DNA from: an uncultured Bacteroidota bacterium
GTDB taxonomy: Bacteria; Bacteroidota; Bacteroidia; UKL13-3
NCBI GenBank assembly: GCA_903898215.1
Contig: CAIUEQ010000333.1
Coordinates: forward strand, 1-15,068
Reading direction: 5' to 3'
Length of the DNA: 15,068 bases
Made by a program: the position numbers and the translations under genes. Under the pieces are notes generated by a model. That model was given only the letters and a program-made list of their open reading frames with translations. It did no database searches and was not told the origin of the DNA. Positions 7,901 through 15,068 of the stretch are shown one piece after another (within the stretch, counting starts at the first letter, position 1; each line of letters starts with the position of its first letter).

Positions 7901-9371
7901 GGAAAGTACATCGGGTGGAAGAGGATGGAAAGCAGCAACAAATATTACAAATTCAGTTTCGTCAGCAGTTGGAACATTGGTTTTTGTTAGAGGCGACAGA
8001 ACTTTAGCTTCGCCAAATTGGTATACTGGACCATCGTTTGTAGCACAAAATGCTGTTACGGTTGACTTCACAAATCAACCAATTAATAAAGGAAATTATA
8101 CCCCGGGAATAACATATACAAATACCGGAATTGCGGCAAATGATGGATGGAATCTTGTTGGAAATCCTTATCCATCACAAATTGATTGGTCGTTATTATC
8201 TAAGTCAAACTTGTCGTCATTCTTCTATATTTTTAATCCAACTACGGGAAGTTATGTGGCAGCAAATACCGGCATAATAGCTAGCGGACAAGCATTTTTT
8301 GTTCAGGCAACAACAGCATCTCCAAGCATCACATTTACCGAAAGTGCAAAAACAAGTTCTACTGCAGCTTATTATTTTAAAACTGCTCCAACTCGTTTAC
8401 AAGTTGAAATGATCAAAGATTCAATAAACTCCGATGTAGCTTGGTTAGATTTTAACCCAAGTTCTTCAAAGGCATTTAATAATAATGAAGATGCGTTGAA
8501 ATATAGCAATGCAGTGGTGAATGTTGGATTTTATATTGATAGTTTAAATACTACACAATTCAACTCGGTACCAATGCCTTTAGTTGCTGATACTTTTATT
8601 CTCTCGGCAAACGCAGCAGCTGGTACTTATACACTTCAGTTTACTGATATCATTACATCTTTGCCATCTTCAAAAAATATTTATCTGTTAGATTTATACA
8701 ATAGCAATCTTATCGATCTTAGAACAACTTCAAGTTATTCGTTTACGATCACATCTTCTTCAGCAACTTCAGGAAATCGTTTTATGATCATTATTAACGA
8801 CCCTTCAACATTGCCTGTATCTTGGCTTTCATTTAATGGAGAAATACAAAATACAACGGATGTTTTATTGAAATGGGAAACCGCTAACGAAAAAAATAAT
8901 AGTCATTTTGTAATTGAGCGTTCCGATGATAATATCGAATATTCGGAGATTGGTTTATTAAAAGCAACCGGAAATTCAATAGCTGCAACAACATATAATT
9001 TCGTTGATAAAAATATTTTTAACAGAGGTTCTAAAACTATTTTTTACAGACTAAAACAAATTGATCTAAATGGAAATTTTGATTATTCAAAAACAATTTC
9101 TATGAGTACAATTTTAAAAGCTGAATCAACGAATGTATCAGTTTACCCTAATCCGGCAAACGATTTTATAAATGTAAAACTAATATCTAAAAATAAAGAA
9201 ACAGCAACGATTGAATTGTTTGATATTACAGGAAAAGTAATCTCATTTTCTACAAGTTCAATTGCAAAAGATGCAACAAGAATTGATACACAAAATTTAC
9301 AAAACGGGATATATTTTTTAAGAGTTACTTCACAGCAAAACGTTACAACAACAAAATTTATTAAAGAGTAG
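4935..9371 (+). CDS. Large secreted repeat protein with T9SS type A sorting domain
   Basis: This 1478-residue protein is probably an extracellular or cell-surface adhesin-like protein. It starts with a long basic leader (RRRKK at 36-40), then a hydrophobic signal segment ending NQASA near residue 59. After cleavage comes a domain starting GNWNSTSTWSA (about 68-78) and DNVTIEGGYTVTL, typical of Bacteroidota surface proteins. It is followed by some 800 residues rich in Thr, Ser, Asn and Gly with LTISGSG/LTINSGA strands, likely a β-helix. Two modules (397-489 and 618-712) are clear copies. From 933 a compact region contains VQRYLPAITRRYRMLSSP and GWNLVGNPYPSQIDW (W1072). LPVSWLSFNGEI (1293) opens an Ig/FnIII-like domain, and the T9SS sorting domain starts at YPNP (1404-1407) and ends NGIYFLRVTSQQN...KFIKE. 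No catalytic motif is seen. An alternative start is the ATG at 4956. A strong terminator follows. Confidence 0.88.
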   Translation: MHLNQLVMENLYLFEKEKPVKSKLINLFKKLINLLRRRKKVAIFSLIFLSLFFFNQASAANRFSVATGNWNSTSTWSATSGGASGASIPVASDNVTIEGGYTVTLSTSNTANLNSLTISSGAALTTSSNRSITASTFTVNGTYNNGSSGAITATITINGTYNHTSNADNFPTATWAATSNCNITGLTSVNLFTFPLQTYGNVTYNCTGQTGSVDLLDASGTTTIQGNLTIQSTGSGTLYFRLSGQIHDPVILTINGNFNISGGTTDADNNGGTPNTQVQIFIGGNFNQTGGVFNTSTSQPGVNCVMTFTGTTSTFTQSGGTFNTGSSRFNFIVASGATLTLNSNLTLVNGYGITVNSGGTLIVPTGVTLNTTAGTLTNNGTISGAGTITNYVQPGTYTDLTISGSGIWTTVGVTVNGILSMEGTATISDAITFGSNATLQYNTSTARTVGVEWISNFSGTGGIIIANTGAITMNSAEVVYTSLTINSGATFRTNNFNLTISGDLLNNGTFTPGNSTINYNNATGGQTVAAASYKNLTLGNTSGEQIAAGNISVSTTFITTAGGTFNLGNNTLSGTLTTLTNNGIIRTQNTGTAITAGKTWGGTVQYDGVAQTVSNGTYNNLTLSGSGIKTKSTGTTTVNGVLSLEGTATLSAALSYGGAATLQYNTSTARTAGVEWLSPFTASGGILITNTGEISISIGKIVNAPVSVNNGASLNLVSYILSGTGSFTLNAGAGIVIGNVAGITTSGLTGSIQVSGTRTYDNAANYTYAISASQVFGNGFPSTVNNLTINNGNTSMALLGSLIINGTLTISNGKIAIGANTLTLNGDFTGTSTNSLKGNGNSSNLTISGSGTIGLLYFDQTTNGTTNTVQNLTINRTTQTVTLGNTLQITGVVTPTAGTLASGGNLVIVSNSIGTARIAAIPAGADITGNVTVQRYLPAITRRYRMLSSPDQNFTWSQIKDNMFVTGTGGATNGFDATPTNSASCYTYQESTSGGRGWKAATNITNSVSSAVGTLVFVRGDRTLASPNWYTGPSFVAQNAVTVDFTNQPINKGNYTPGITYTNTGIAANDGWNLVGNPYPSQIDWSLLSKSNLSSFFYIFNPTTGSYVAANTGIIASGQAFFVQATTASPSITFTESAKTSSTAAYYFKTAPTRLQVEMIKDSINSDVAWLDFNPSSSKAFNNNEDALKYSNAVVNVGFYIDSLNTTQFNSVPMPLVADTFILSANAAAGTYTLQFTDIITSLPSSKNIYLLDLYNSNLIDLRTTSSYSFTITSSSATSGNRFMIIINDPSTLPVSWLSFNGEIQNTTDVLLKWETANEKNNSHFVIERSDDNIEYSEIGLLKATGNSIAATTYNFVDKNIFNRGSKTIFYRLKQIDLNGNFDYSKTISMSTILKAESTNVSVYPNPANDFINVKLISKNKETATIELFDITGKVISFSTSSIAKDATRIDTQNLQNGIYFLRVTSQQNVTTTKFIKE
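6123..6401 (+). repeat. Module copy 1 in the secreted repeat protein
   Basis: Residues 397-489 run from YTDLTISGSG to SLTINSGA. They share with copy 2 the order LxxxGSGI, VNGxLSxEGTAT, ATLQYNTSTARTxGVEW and a glycine-rich strand ending NTGxI. The DNA is also similar at the ATLQYNTSTAR core, which points to a fairly recent or conserved internal duplication. Confidence 0.75.
6786..7070 (+). repeat. Module copy 2 in the secreted repeat protein
   Basis: Residues 618-712 run from YNNLTLSGSG to VSVNNGA and align with copy 1 almost end to end with a two-residue offset. The shared stretch ATLQYNTSTART is identical in both copies. Confidence 0.75.
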
Positions 9372-9396
9372 AAAAAATAATTCCTGTTTAAATTTT

Positions 9397-9435
9397 AAAA
9401 GGGCAAGCAATGTAAAAAATTGTGAGCCCTTTTTT
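9397..9435. terminator. Bidirectional intrinsic terminator between convergent genes
   Basis: AAAAGGGC (9397-9404) pairs perfectly with GCCCTTTT (9426-9433). Inside the loop CAAT (9408-9411) can pair with ATTG (9419-9422). A run of six T follows the stem on the plus strand, and the A-run on the left gives a T-run for the minus strand. It lies 25 nt after the stop of the secreted repeat protein and 8 nt from the stop of the convergent lipoprotein gene, so it can end both transcripts. Confidence 0.85.
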
Positions 9436-9443
9436 ATTAAGTT

Positions 9444-10454
9444 TTACATTCCTTGTTCTTCAAAACGAGGAGTTCCCTTTAATCCTTTATCATCATAAAA
9501 ATCGATGAAACGTATTTTATAATATTTCAATGGAGAATTAGTAGCAATAATATAGTTCACAAAATTTCTGGTAACGTATTTTCCATTCAAAAAGTTATAA
9601 ACTTTCCAATCAAATCCCATTGCATCACGGTTTGAGCTAAAATGCATCTGAGCACAATTTGTTGGATTAATATCACAAAATTTCATAGTACTGTCAACAG
9701 CAGCTTTTACTCTTTTATTATTAATGTAAATTCCGGTAACAGTATAAAGTAAAGGAGGATTAAATTGATAATAGATCCATCGGTAACGTAAAAAACTGAT
9801 ATGCCAATTATCAATATTCGGTTCAAGGTTTAAATAGGTTCCTTTGTTTTCAAATGAAAAATAAACATGCGCTTTATTTTTATCTTTTGAAACAGTAAAA
9901 TCATGAATATTATTTCCATCAATATCAGCAATTTTTAATTGATATGATGAACTGTTTACGGATGTTATTTTAAAAAGCATGTAGCGTGAATCATCGGTAA
10001 TTTGTATTCCACGGTCAACCACATAAACACTATCATTTGATTGAAGAGTGTTTTTGTTTCGCCAATTTTTTAATACTAATGAATCATCAATTCCACTTGC
10101 TGCATCCCATCTAAAATTTAGTGATGAAGGTGTTGAAATATTTTTGAATAAGGTTGAGCCTGAATTTGCAATAAGAATTCCGTTACCTCCATTCATATAT
10201 ATTGAATGTCCATTTTCATCAGCATCAAAGTATAAATCCCATATATTGTTTTCGATAACTGTTTGTTCCTTAGTTTGGATATTCAGAAATATTTGTTTGT
10301 CGTAATTTGAACCAAGAGAAACGGTTTCTAATTGCAATGAATCATTCGCCTTTGGTAAAATAATCGATTCTTCTTTTTTTTCACACGATGAAAATGTGAA
10401 AGCAAAAAATACAATCACAGCAGCACTTAAATAGTTTGTCATTTTTTTGCTCAC
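9444..10454 (-). CDS. HmuY-like surface lipoprotein
   Basis: This 336-residue protein is the last gene of the operon. It has a lipoprotein signal peptide (basic MSKK, hydrophobic core, FSSC with lipidated Cys24). CEKKEE follows, resembling the acidic/lysine surface-export signal of Bacteroidota lipoproteins. The mature part has HmuY-family features: IWDLYFDADENG and IYMNGGNG (71-92), NWHISFLRYRW (216-226), FDWKVYN (281-287), and a closing YYKIRFIDFYDDKGLKGTPRFE. HmuY proteins capture heme and pass it to a TonB-dependent receptor. Here the receptor gene is directly upstream, overlapping by 4 nt (GTGA). The start is GTG; starting at the next ATG (codon 5) would remove the lysines of the signal peptide. 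Candidate axial ligands cannot be fixed by eye: several His (83, 184, 196, 218, 271) and Met (87, 270) are present. Heme as ligand is inferred from family and context. Confidence 0.78.
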   Translation of the reverse strand: MSKKMTNYLSAAVIVFFAFTFSSCEKKEESIILPKANDSLQLETVSLGSNYDKQIFLNIQTKEQTVIENNIWDLYFDADENGHSIYMNGGNGILIANSGSTLFKNISTPSSLNFRWDAASGIDDSLVLKNWRNKNTLQSNDSVYVVDRGIQITDDSRYMLFKITSVNSSSYQLKIADIDGNNIHDFTVSKDKNKAHVYFSFENKGTYLNLEPNIDNWHISFLRYRWIYYQFNPPLLYTVTGIYINNKRVKAAVDSTMKFCDINPTNCAQMHFSSNRDAMGFDWKVYNFLNGKYVTRNFVNYIIATNSPLKYYKIRFIDFYDDKGLKGTPRFEEQGM

Positions 10455-12496
10455 GATTTATTCTTTTTTTGAAAGGTGTAACGAAGCGAAACAAAAAATG
10501 TTCGGCCCATTGCAGCTTGTGCTATATTTGTTCCTGAAGAGTGAATTCCACTGGAAATACTGGCAGCAACATTTGTGATATTTAAAATATTTTTTAATCC
10601 CATGGTGATATTCAAAGATTTTTGGAAGAAGTTTTTTCCGGCAGTTACGTCCAGTAAACTAAAATGATCAATATACCCCAAGGTGATTTTATTAGCTACG
10701 ATATCATATTGGTAATTTTGTAAACGGCCATTATATTTATAGAAAATAGAAAAAGAAATATCAGGCTTCAAAAATTTGTAAGTAAAATTTGCGCGTGCTT
10801 CATTGCTAAAAAAGAAATCATTTGCAGAAATAAGATTCATTAATGAATTATTTTTTCCGGTATAACTATATCCAGTTACTAAATTGTAATGTGGCGCACG
10901 GTATTCCATCGTAATATTCATCCCTTCGCTTCTAAACTCGTTTATGTTAAAATACTGAGCTTCCAAAGTTGTTGTTGAAAGTAATGCAAGGTCGATCATG
11001 TTGCTGATATGATTATAAAATATAGAAGGTTCAAACCTGAATACACGCTCTGAAAATTTGTTTTCATACTGCACACCTAATTGAAAATTATCACCAGTTT
11101 CGGCAAATAAATTTGGATTGCCTTGAACATTATGACTTGGGTCAACAAAGTTCAGATAAAGTTCTTTTAACGATGGAGATCTAAATCCTCTACCATAAGA
11201 TGCACGTGCTGAAATTCTTTCGGTAACATCGTATTTTAAATTAAGTGATGGAATGAGTGGAGCTTTAAATAAGGTATTATAAGTAAAACGTATTCCTGGC
11301 CTAATAAGCAATTTTGCAAAACGAATTTCTGAACTTCCAAAAATACTGTAATCACCTACTGCTTGAATATTATCTCGAATTTTATTTCCCTGAATATTTT
11401 CAAAATTTGCTTCATATCCAACCTGATAATTATATTTTTTACTGCGATCATTTTTTGAAAATGTTCCCCTGCTCATCCATTGATTATAATAGGTTGTATC
11501 CTGCTGACTTAAATCGGGAACTAAATTTTCCTGAAGTGAAACCAAATCTTTTCTCACGGTATTATTAATTCGTTTGTAAGTGCTATAAGATGCTACAATA
11601 TTGAATTGTTTTCCAGCAGAAAATTTATAATCATAAAAAACAGAACTTGTTAATCGCTGTGTGTAAAAATATTGATCAAGCCCGTATGCAAAATATGGAG
11701 TAACTAATCCCGAATCACGACTGGTTATTTTTTCATTAAACCATTGATTATTCCATCTCAAAGTTGCATTTTTAAAACTCCTGCATATTGAAATATCAGC
11801 AAAATATTGTTCACGTGGTTTCCATAATTTATAACGTGAATTAGGGTCGATATTGTAACCATCAAAATAATTTCTTCCACCACTTAAAGAGGTACTCCAT
11901 TTTTTGTTGCTTAAATGTGCAAAGCCGTCAATATTATATTGGCCAATGGTTTCGGCATAAGTATTTATCCCTGCTTTTAATTGTTGACCGCTTGGTTTTT
12001 TTGTGATGAGGTTGATCACACCGCCTAATGCATCAGTACCAAAATTAACACTCATTGGTCCTTCAACCATTTCTATTCTTTCAATATTATTCAGGTTAAT
12101 TTGTGAAAGATCTACACTTCCATTTTCTTTTCCTACAACAGGAATACCATCAATCAGAATTTTTATATTTTGACCACCAACTCCTTGAATATTCATACTG
12201 CTTCCCAAAATGGGATCTTGCACAATCCGAATATTTAATTCGTTTGTCAAAACATCTCTTAAATTAATTGCACCTTGAGATTGTATTTTCTTTGAATCGA
12301 TCACACGCATTTTGTAAACCGATTTGCTTAAAGAATTTTCACCATATTGACCTGTAACAACCACATCATTTAGTTGTTGTGTTTTATTTGTTACCGTATC
12401 TTGCTGAGCAAATAAACTTAGAGGTATATAAACAGCAAACACCCCAAAAAATGGAGTGATTGCTGTGAAAATAATATGTCGTAAAGTACTACTCAA
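10451..12496 (-). CDS. TonB-dependent outer-membrane receptor, HmuR-like
   Basis: This 681-residue outer-membrane receptor would import its ligand using TonB energy. The signal peptide ends LSLFA (30). A TonB-box-like DVVVTGQ (44-50) precedes the plug domain, with IQGVGGQNIKILIDGIPVVG, IERIEMVEGPMSVNFGTDALGGVINLITKK (split here at residue 140-167) and then a 22-strand-type barrel. No carboxypeptidase-regulatory domain or SusC features are present, so it belongs to the smaller siderophore/heme/cobalamin receptor class. The barrel contains FRSPSLKELYLNF (438-450) and GNPNLFAE (459-466), matching the FRAP and NPNL boxes of heme receptors, and His455 sits between them as in that class. It ends with MGRTFFVSLRYTF plus a short basic tail. 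The start is TTG inside the last codons of the upstream gene (8-nt overlap); the only other candidate, a GTG at codon 19, would truncate the signal peptide. Confidence 0.85.
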   Translation of the reverse strand: MSSTLRHIIFTAITPFFGVFAVYIPLSLFAQQDTVTNKTQQLNDVVVTGQYGENSLSKSVYKMRVIDSKKIQSQGAINLRDVLTNELNIRIVQDPILGSSMNIQGVGGQNIKILIDGIPVVGKENGSVDLSQINLNNIERIEMVEGPMSVNFGTDALGGVINLITKKPSGQQLKAGINTYAETIGQYNIDGFAHLSNKKWSTSLSGGRNYFDGYNIDPNSRYKLWKPREQYFADISICRSFKNATLRWNNQWFNEKITSRDSGLVTPYFAYGLDQYFYTQRLTSSVFYDYKFSAGKQFNIVASYSTYKRINNTVRKDLVSLQENLVPDLSQQDTTYYNQWMSRGTFSKNDRSKKYNYQVGYEANFENIQGNKIRDNIQAVGDYSIFGSSEIRFAKLLIRPGIRFTYNTLFKAPLIPSLNLKYDVTERISARASYGRGFRSPSLKELYLNFVDPSHNVQGNPNLFAETGDNFQLGVQYENKFSERVFRFEPSIFYNHISNMIDLALLSTTTLEAQYFNINEFRSEGMNITMEYRAPHYNLVTGYSYTGKNNSLMNLISANDFFFSNEARANFTYKFLKPDISFSIFYKYNGRLQNYQYDIVANKITLGYIDHFSLLDVTAGKNFFQKSLNITMGLKNILNITNVAASISSGIHSSGTNIAQAAMGRTFFVSLRYTFQKKNKS

Positions 12497-13775
12497 CGAT
12501 AAATTTCTTAGAAGTTTTTATGCCATCAGCATCTAAGGTGATAAAATAAATTCCTATATTAAAATTACTTACATCAATACTTGTTTCTGATTGATTGAAG
12601 AAAGTACTAGTTGAAATATTTTTACCTGTAATGTCAAAAATATGTATGGTAGCATTTTTAACATTTCCGTTCATTACCATATTGATAACTGATGATGTAG
12701 GATTTGGATAAACTTCGAATGAATTGGAATTACTTTTTATATCAGCAATACCTGTTCCTTGAAACGACTTCTTGTTGAAAATAAATTTACCCGGATCAGT
12801 GGTTGTGTATTTTGTAAAATATAAACGATAGGGTCTGTTATCTGCTTGGCATAATACAAAAAATGCCATCGAATCGATTAAAGAGTAATCAGCCGGAGGT
12901 GGTCCCATTGGAGGGTTCGACCAATCCCAGCTAATATTATTTGCTTGATTAAAAAGTGTAACACTCGCTGGAGTTACTGCATTTTTATCAATATGCATAA
13001 TACGTGCAGAAGGTGATCTAGGATTAGTTAAGATACCTGCAACATTATATTGAACTGCCGGAGGTGGTCCTAATAATACAGGAGTATTAAAATAAGTAAA
13101 CACCATATCCCATAAATTGGCATTTGGCTCACGATTAAATTGTGTTTTGTTAGTTAAATTATAATAAGCGAAAAGTTTGTTTGCATACGATGATTTTGTG
13201 ATTCTTACTGTGTTGCTGTCCGTTCCGTCAAGGTTAGCGAAAGTAAATACCCATTGTGAATCATACACCAAACGTTGAATCATAAATTTTCTATAATTAA
13301 AAGTAGTGCCGTTTTTTATTTTTATTAAATACACGTTTGTTCCTATTACATCATGACTTGTTTGATCATATGATCCCCAACCATAATTAAATTGAGCAAC
13401 ATTTAATCCGTAGTTAAATGCACCGTAATCCCAACTGCTGTCATTATCGTGAAGACTTACCCAATTTTTAAATCCTGCTGAATCAAAAGAATTCCATTGT
13501 GAAATTGTGAAGTTTGATTTAAAAACATTTACACCACGAGCTTCATTAATACGTATTGAAGTTGATTGCAAGGTGTTATTTGGAAATAAAGAAGGGCGAG
13601 TAGCAAATGCTAATTGCCAAGTAGAATTATTGGAGCTGTCAACAAAACCATTTTTCATACTGTAGAAAATGTCGGTTGTATAGCCCGCCTTCATCATCAC
13701 TGAATCAGAAACTGTTTGTGCTATTAGGCTTGAAAATGCTGCTAATAAGGAAATAGATAGTAATATTTTTTTCAT
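12489..13775 (-). CDS. HmuY-like protein with T9SS type A sorting domain
   Basis: This 428-residue protein is encoded by the first gene of the operon. It has a signal peptide ending SSLIAQ (20), a body of about 320 residues, and a T9SS sorting domain (YPNP at 356-359, HIFDITGKNIS, FNIGIYFITLD, KKFIVE). The body lines up with the lipoprotein at the other end of the operon: STWQLAF (51-57), SIRINEARGVNVF (73-85), the pair VFTFANLDG and NLWDMVFTYF (176-184, 220-229), VQYNVAGILTN, ISWDWSN and a closing YRLYFTKYTTTDPGKF. This makes it a divergent HmuY-type β-sandwich sent through T9SS rather than lipidated. A proline loop GPPPA occurs twice (236-240, 291-295) and is absent from the lipoprotein. 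It is likely a secreted or surface-attached ligand carrier, with heme the first guess. A promoter-like sequence lies just upstream. Confidence 0.75.
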   Translation of the reverse strand: MKKILLSISLLAAFSSLIAQTVSDSVMMKAGYTTDIFYSMKNGFVDSSNNSTWQLAFATRPSLFPNNTLQSTSIRINEARGVNVFKSNFTISQWNSFDSAGFKNWVSLHDNDSSWDYGAFNYGLNVAQFNYGWGSYDQTSHDVIGTNVYLIKIKNGTTFNYRKFMIQRLVYDSQWVFTFANLDGTDSNTVRITKSSYANKLFAYYNLTNKTQFNREPNANLWDMVFTYFNTPVLLGPPPAVQYNVAGILTNPRSPSARIMHIDKNAVTPASVTLFNQANNISWDWSNPPMGPPPADYSLIDSMAFFVLCQADNRPYRLYFTKYTTTDPGKFIFNKKSFQGTGIADIKSNSNSFEVYPNPTSSVINMVMNGNVKNATIHIFDITGKNISTSTFFNQSETSIDVSNFNIGIYFITLDADGIKTSKKFIVE

Positions 13776-13798
13776 GTTTTAGTTGTTTTTTGTGGGTG

Positions 13799-13830
13799 CA
13801 AATAACGCAATGCATTAACCGTTGAAACAA
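13799..13830 (-). promoter_or_regulatory. Candidate promoter of the HmuY-like/receptor operon
   Basis: On the minus strand a TTG (13828-13830) is followed after 21 nt by GTTATTTG (13799-13806) and then CACC. This gives the Bacteroidota layout TTG-N(19-21)-TAnnTTTG, but the first two bases of the -7 box differ from consensus. Transcription would begin about 18 nt before the ATG at 13775. No iron-box or other regulator site is recognised. Confidence 0.4.
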
Positions 13831-13963
13831 GCCATCGGCCTATTCTGACATGAATATTACAAACCTCAAAAAACTGCTCATTAAACATGAATTTTATCAT
13901 ATTTTTAAGACTATTAAATTTTATATATCCAAAACGTATATTCGGAAACTTAAAATTTAGAAA

Positions 13964-15068
13964 ATGAACACTCCTTTTTTCAAAAAATTCCTTCCACATA
14001 TTATCGCAATTGTGGTTTCATTCGTTGTAATCTTTGCATACTTTAATCCTTTATTGAGTGGAAAAGTTTTGAAACAACATGACGTGCAACAATGGAGAGC
14101 AACCTATCATGAAATCGAAACTTTTGAAAAGGCTTCGGGTGAGCGTACCTTCTGGACAAACAGTATTTTCTGTGGAATGCCAACTTATTTGATAGGAGCT
14201 TCTTACAAAAATAATTTCACCAATCAGATTAGTTTTTACATGGGTAAAGTGATGCCAAATCCTATCGACACACTTTTTCTGTTATTCATTTGTTTTTATA
14301 TTTTATTACTCACGTTTGAAGTCAGTCCCTGGCTTGCTATTGCGGGAGCACTTGCTTTCATGTTCTCAACATTTAATTTTATAAATATTGATGCAGGGCA
14401 TATCGGTAAAGGAAATGCAATAGCTTTTATTCCGTTGGTATTGGCTGGAATAAATATCACTCTTCGGAAAAATAAATTGCTTGGCGCTTTATTAACCGGA
14501 ATTGCCGTATCGTTTGAGTTGGCTGCAGGTCACGTTCAGATAACATACTATCTGGCCATTTTGATTATGGTGTGGATGATTGCTGAAGCTGTTATCGCAT
14601 TTAAAGAAAAGAAAATGGCTCATTTATTAATCTGTGGTTTGTATTTAGGAATTGCAGCTTTACTTGGTGCAGGAACAAATATTACCGGATTAATTACAAC
14701 CGAAGAATATGGTAAATATAGTATTCGTGGAAAATCAGAACTTACAAAAAACACAAAAGGTGAAAGTAATGAAGCAAATTCTTCATCGGGATTAGATAAA
14801 GATTATGCGTTACAATGGAGCAATGGAGTTTCGGAACCATTTACTTTATTGATACCGAATTTTTATGGCGGATCAAGCATGGGTGAGTTATCAACTTCTT
14901 CTGAAACGTATGATCTATTAAAGAAAAATAATGTTCCAAATCCAAAACAGGTTGTTCAGCAATTGCCAATTTACTGGGGCACACAGCCTTTTACAGCCGG
15001 CCCTATTTATTATGGAGCCATCATTTGTTTTCTGTTTGTTCTCGGATTGTTTATCATCAAAGACAAAG
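13964..15068 (+). CDS. YfhO-family multi-pass membrane protein, 5' part
   Basis: The reading frame is open from the ATG at 13964 to the window edge (368 codons) and continues beyond it. The protein starts MNTPFFKKFLPHIIAIVVSF with a first membrane helix, then an extracytoplasmic segment (QHDVQQWRATYHEI, TFWTNSIFCGMPTYLIG), then several helices including SPWLAIAGALAFMFSTFNF and INIDAGHIGKGNAIAFIPLVLAGI. The order of a DxxxW-type segment, WTNxxFxGMPTY, xxxAGHxxKxxAIAxxPLVLAG and a later AAGHVQITYY helix, followed by TTEEYGKYSIRGKSEL, is characteristic of the large Bacteroidota YfhO-like proteins, which probably act as GT-C-type glycosyltransferases or flippase-linked factors in envelope glycan work. 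It is transcribed away from the HmuY-like operon. There is no Shine-Dalgarno; a TATATTCG (13937-13944) could be its -7 box. Confidence 0.85.
   Translation, partial: MNTPFFKKFLPHIIAIVVSFVVIFAYFNPLLSGKVLKQHDVQQWRATYHEIETFEKASGERTFWTNSIFCGMPTYLIGASYKNNFTNQISFYMGKVMPNPIDTLFLLFICFYILLLTFEVSPWLAIAGALAFMFSTFNFINIDAGHIGKGNAIAFIPLVLAGINITLRKNKLLGALLTGIAVSFELAAGHVQITYYLAILIMVWMIAEAVIAFKEKKMAHLLICGLYLGIAALLGAGTNITGLITTEEYGKYSIRGKSELTKNTKGESNEANSSSGLDKDYALQWSNGVSEPFTLLIPNFYGGSSMGELSTSSETYDLLKKNNVPNPKQVVQQLPIYWGTQPFTAGPIYYGAIICFLFVLGLFIIKDK

Noticed and set aside
10048..11568. Plus-strand frames opposite the lipoprotein and receptor genes
   Set aside because: They are antisense to strongly supported genes and show no family features.
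13772..13999. Minus-strand 75-codon frame just upstream of the T9SS-sorted HmuY-like gene
   Set aside because: It overlaps the candidate promoter and the 5' end of the well-supported YfhO-family gene on the other strand, and its protein has no recognisable features.

Overview
The window looks like the chromosome of a Bacteroidota bacterium. It is AT-rich (about one third G+C by eye). Two proteins end in a type IX secretion system (T9SS) type A sorting domain with the YPNP signature. A TonB-dependent receptor sits beside HmuY-like proteins, upstream regions carry TAnnTTTG-type -7 elements, and Shine-Dalgarno sequences are scarce. No rRNA, tRNA, insertion sequence or CRISPR array was found.

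Left part (1-3740). A peroxiredoxin of the BCP/PrxQ type has its native N-terminus replaced by an unrelated, LamG-like fragment, so the join is either a real rearrangement or an assembly chimera. Convergent to it on the minus strand are three envelope genes read right to left: a cardiolipin-synthase/PLD-type enzyme, a 51-residue membrane protein that is easily missed (2323-2478), and a polytopic membrane protein with an extracytoplasmic sulfatase/LtaS-like domain. The small protein and the sulfatase-like enzyme form a tight pair behind a good candidate promoter. All three could act on phospholipid head groups or surface polymers.

Middle (3741-9443). An intergenic region with a perfect 17-nt palindrome leads to radC. 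After it comes a 1478-residue secreted repeat protein with an unusually long signal region, two copies of a module of about 95 residues, and a T9SS sorting domain. A strong hairpin at 9397-9435 closes this gene and the operon that converges on it.

Right part (9444-13775, minus strand). This is a compact three-gene operon: a T9SS-sorted protein, then a TonB-dependent receptor, then a lipoprotein. The first and last appear to be paralogues of the HmuY fold. The genes overlap by 8 and 4 nt, and both downstream genes start at non-ATG codons inside the overlap. The layout suggests uptake of heme or a related ligand, with one carrier exported by T9SS and a second held on the surface as a lipoprotein. 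This is the most interesting system in the window.

The right edge (13964-15068) holds the 5' part of a divergently transcribed YfhO-family multi-pass membrane protein, which continues beyond the window.
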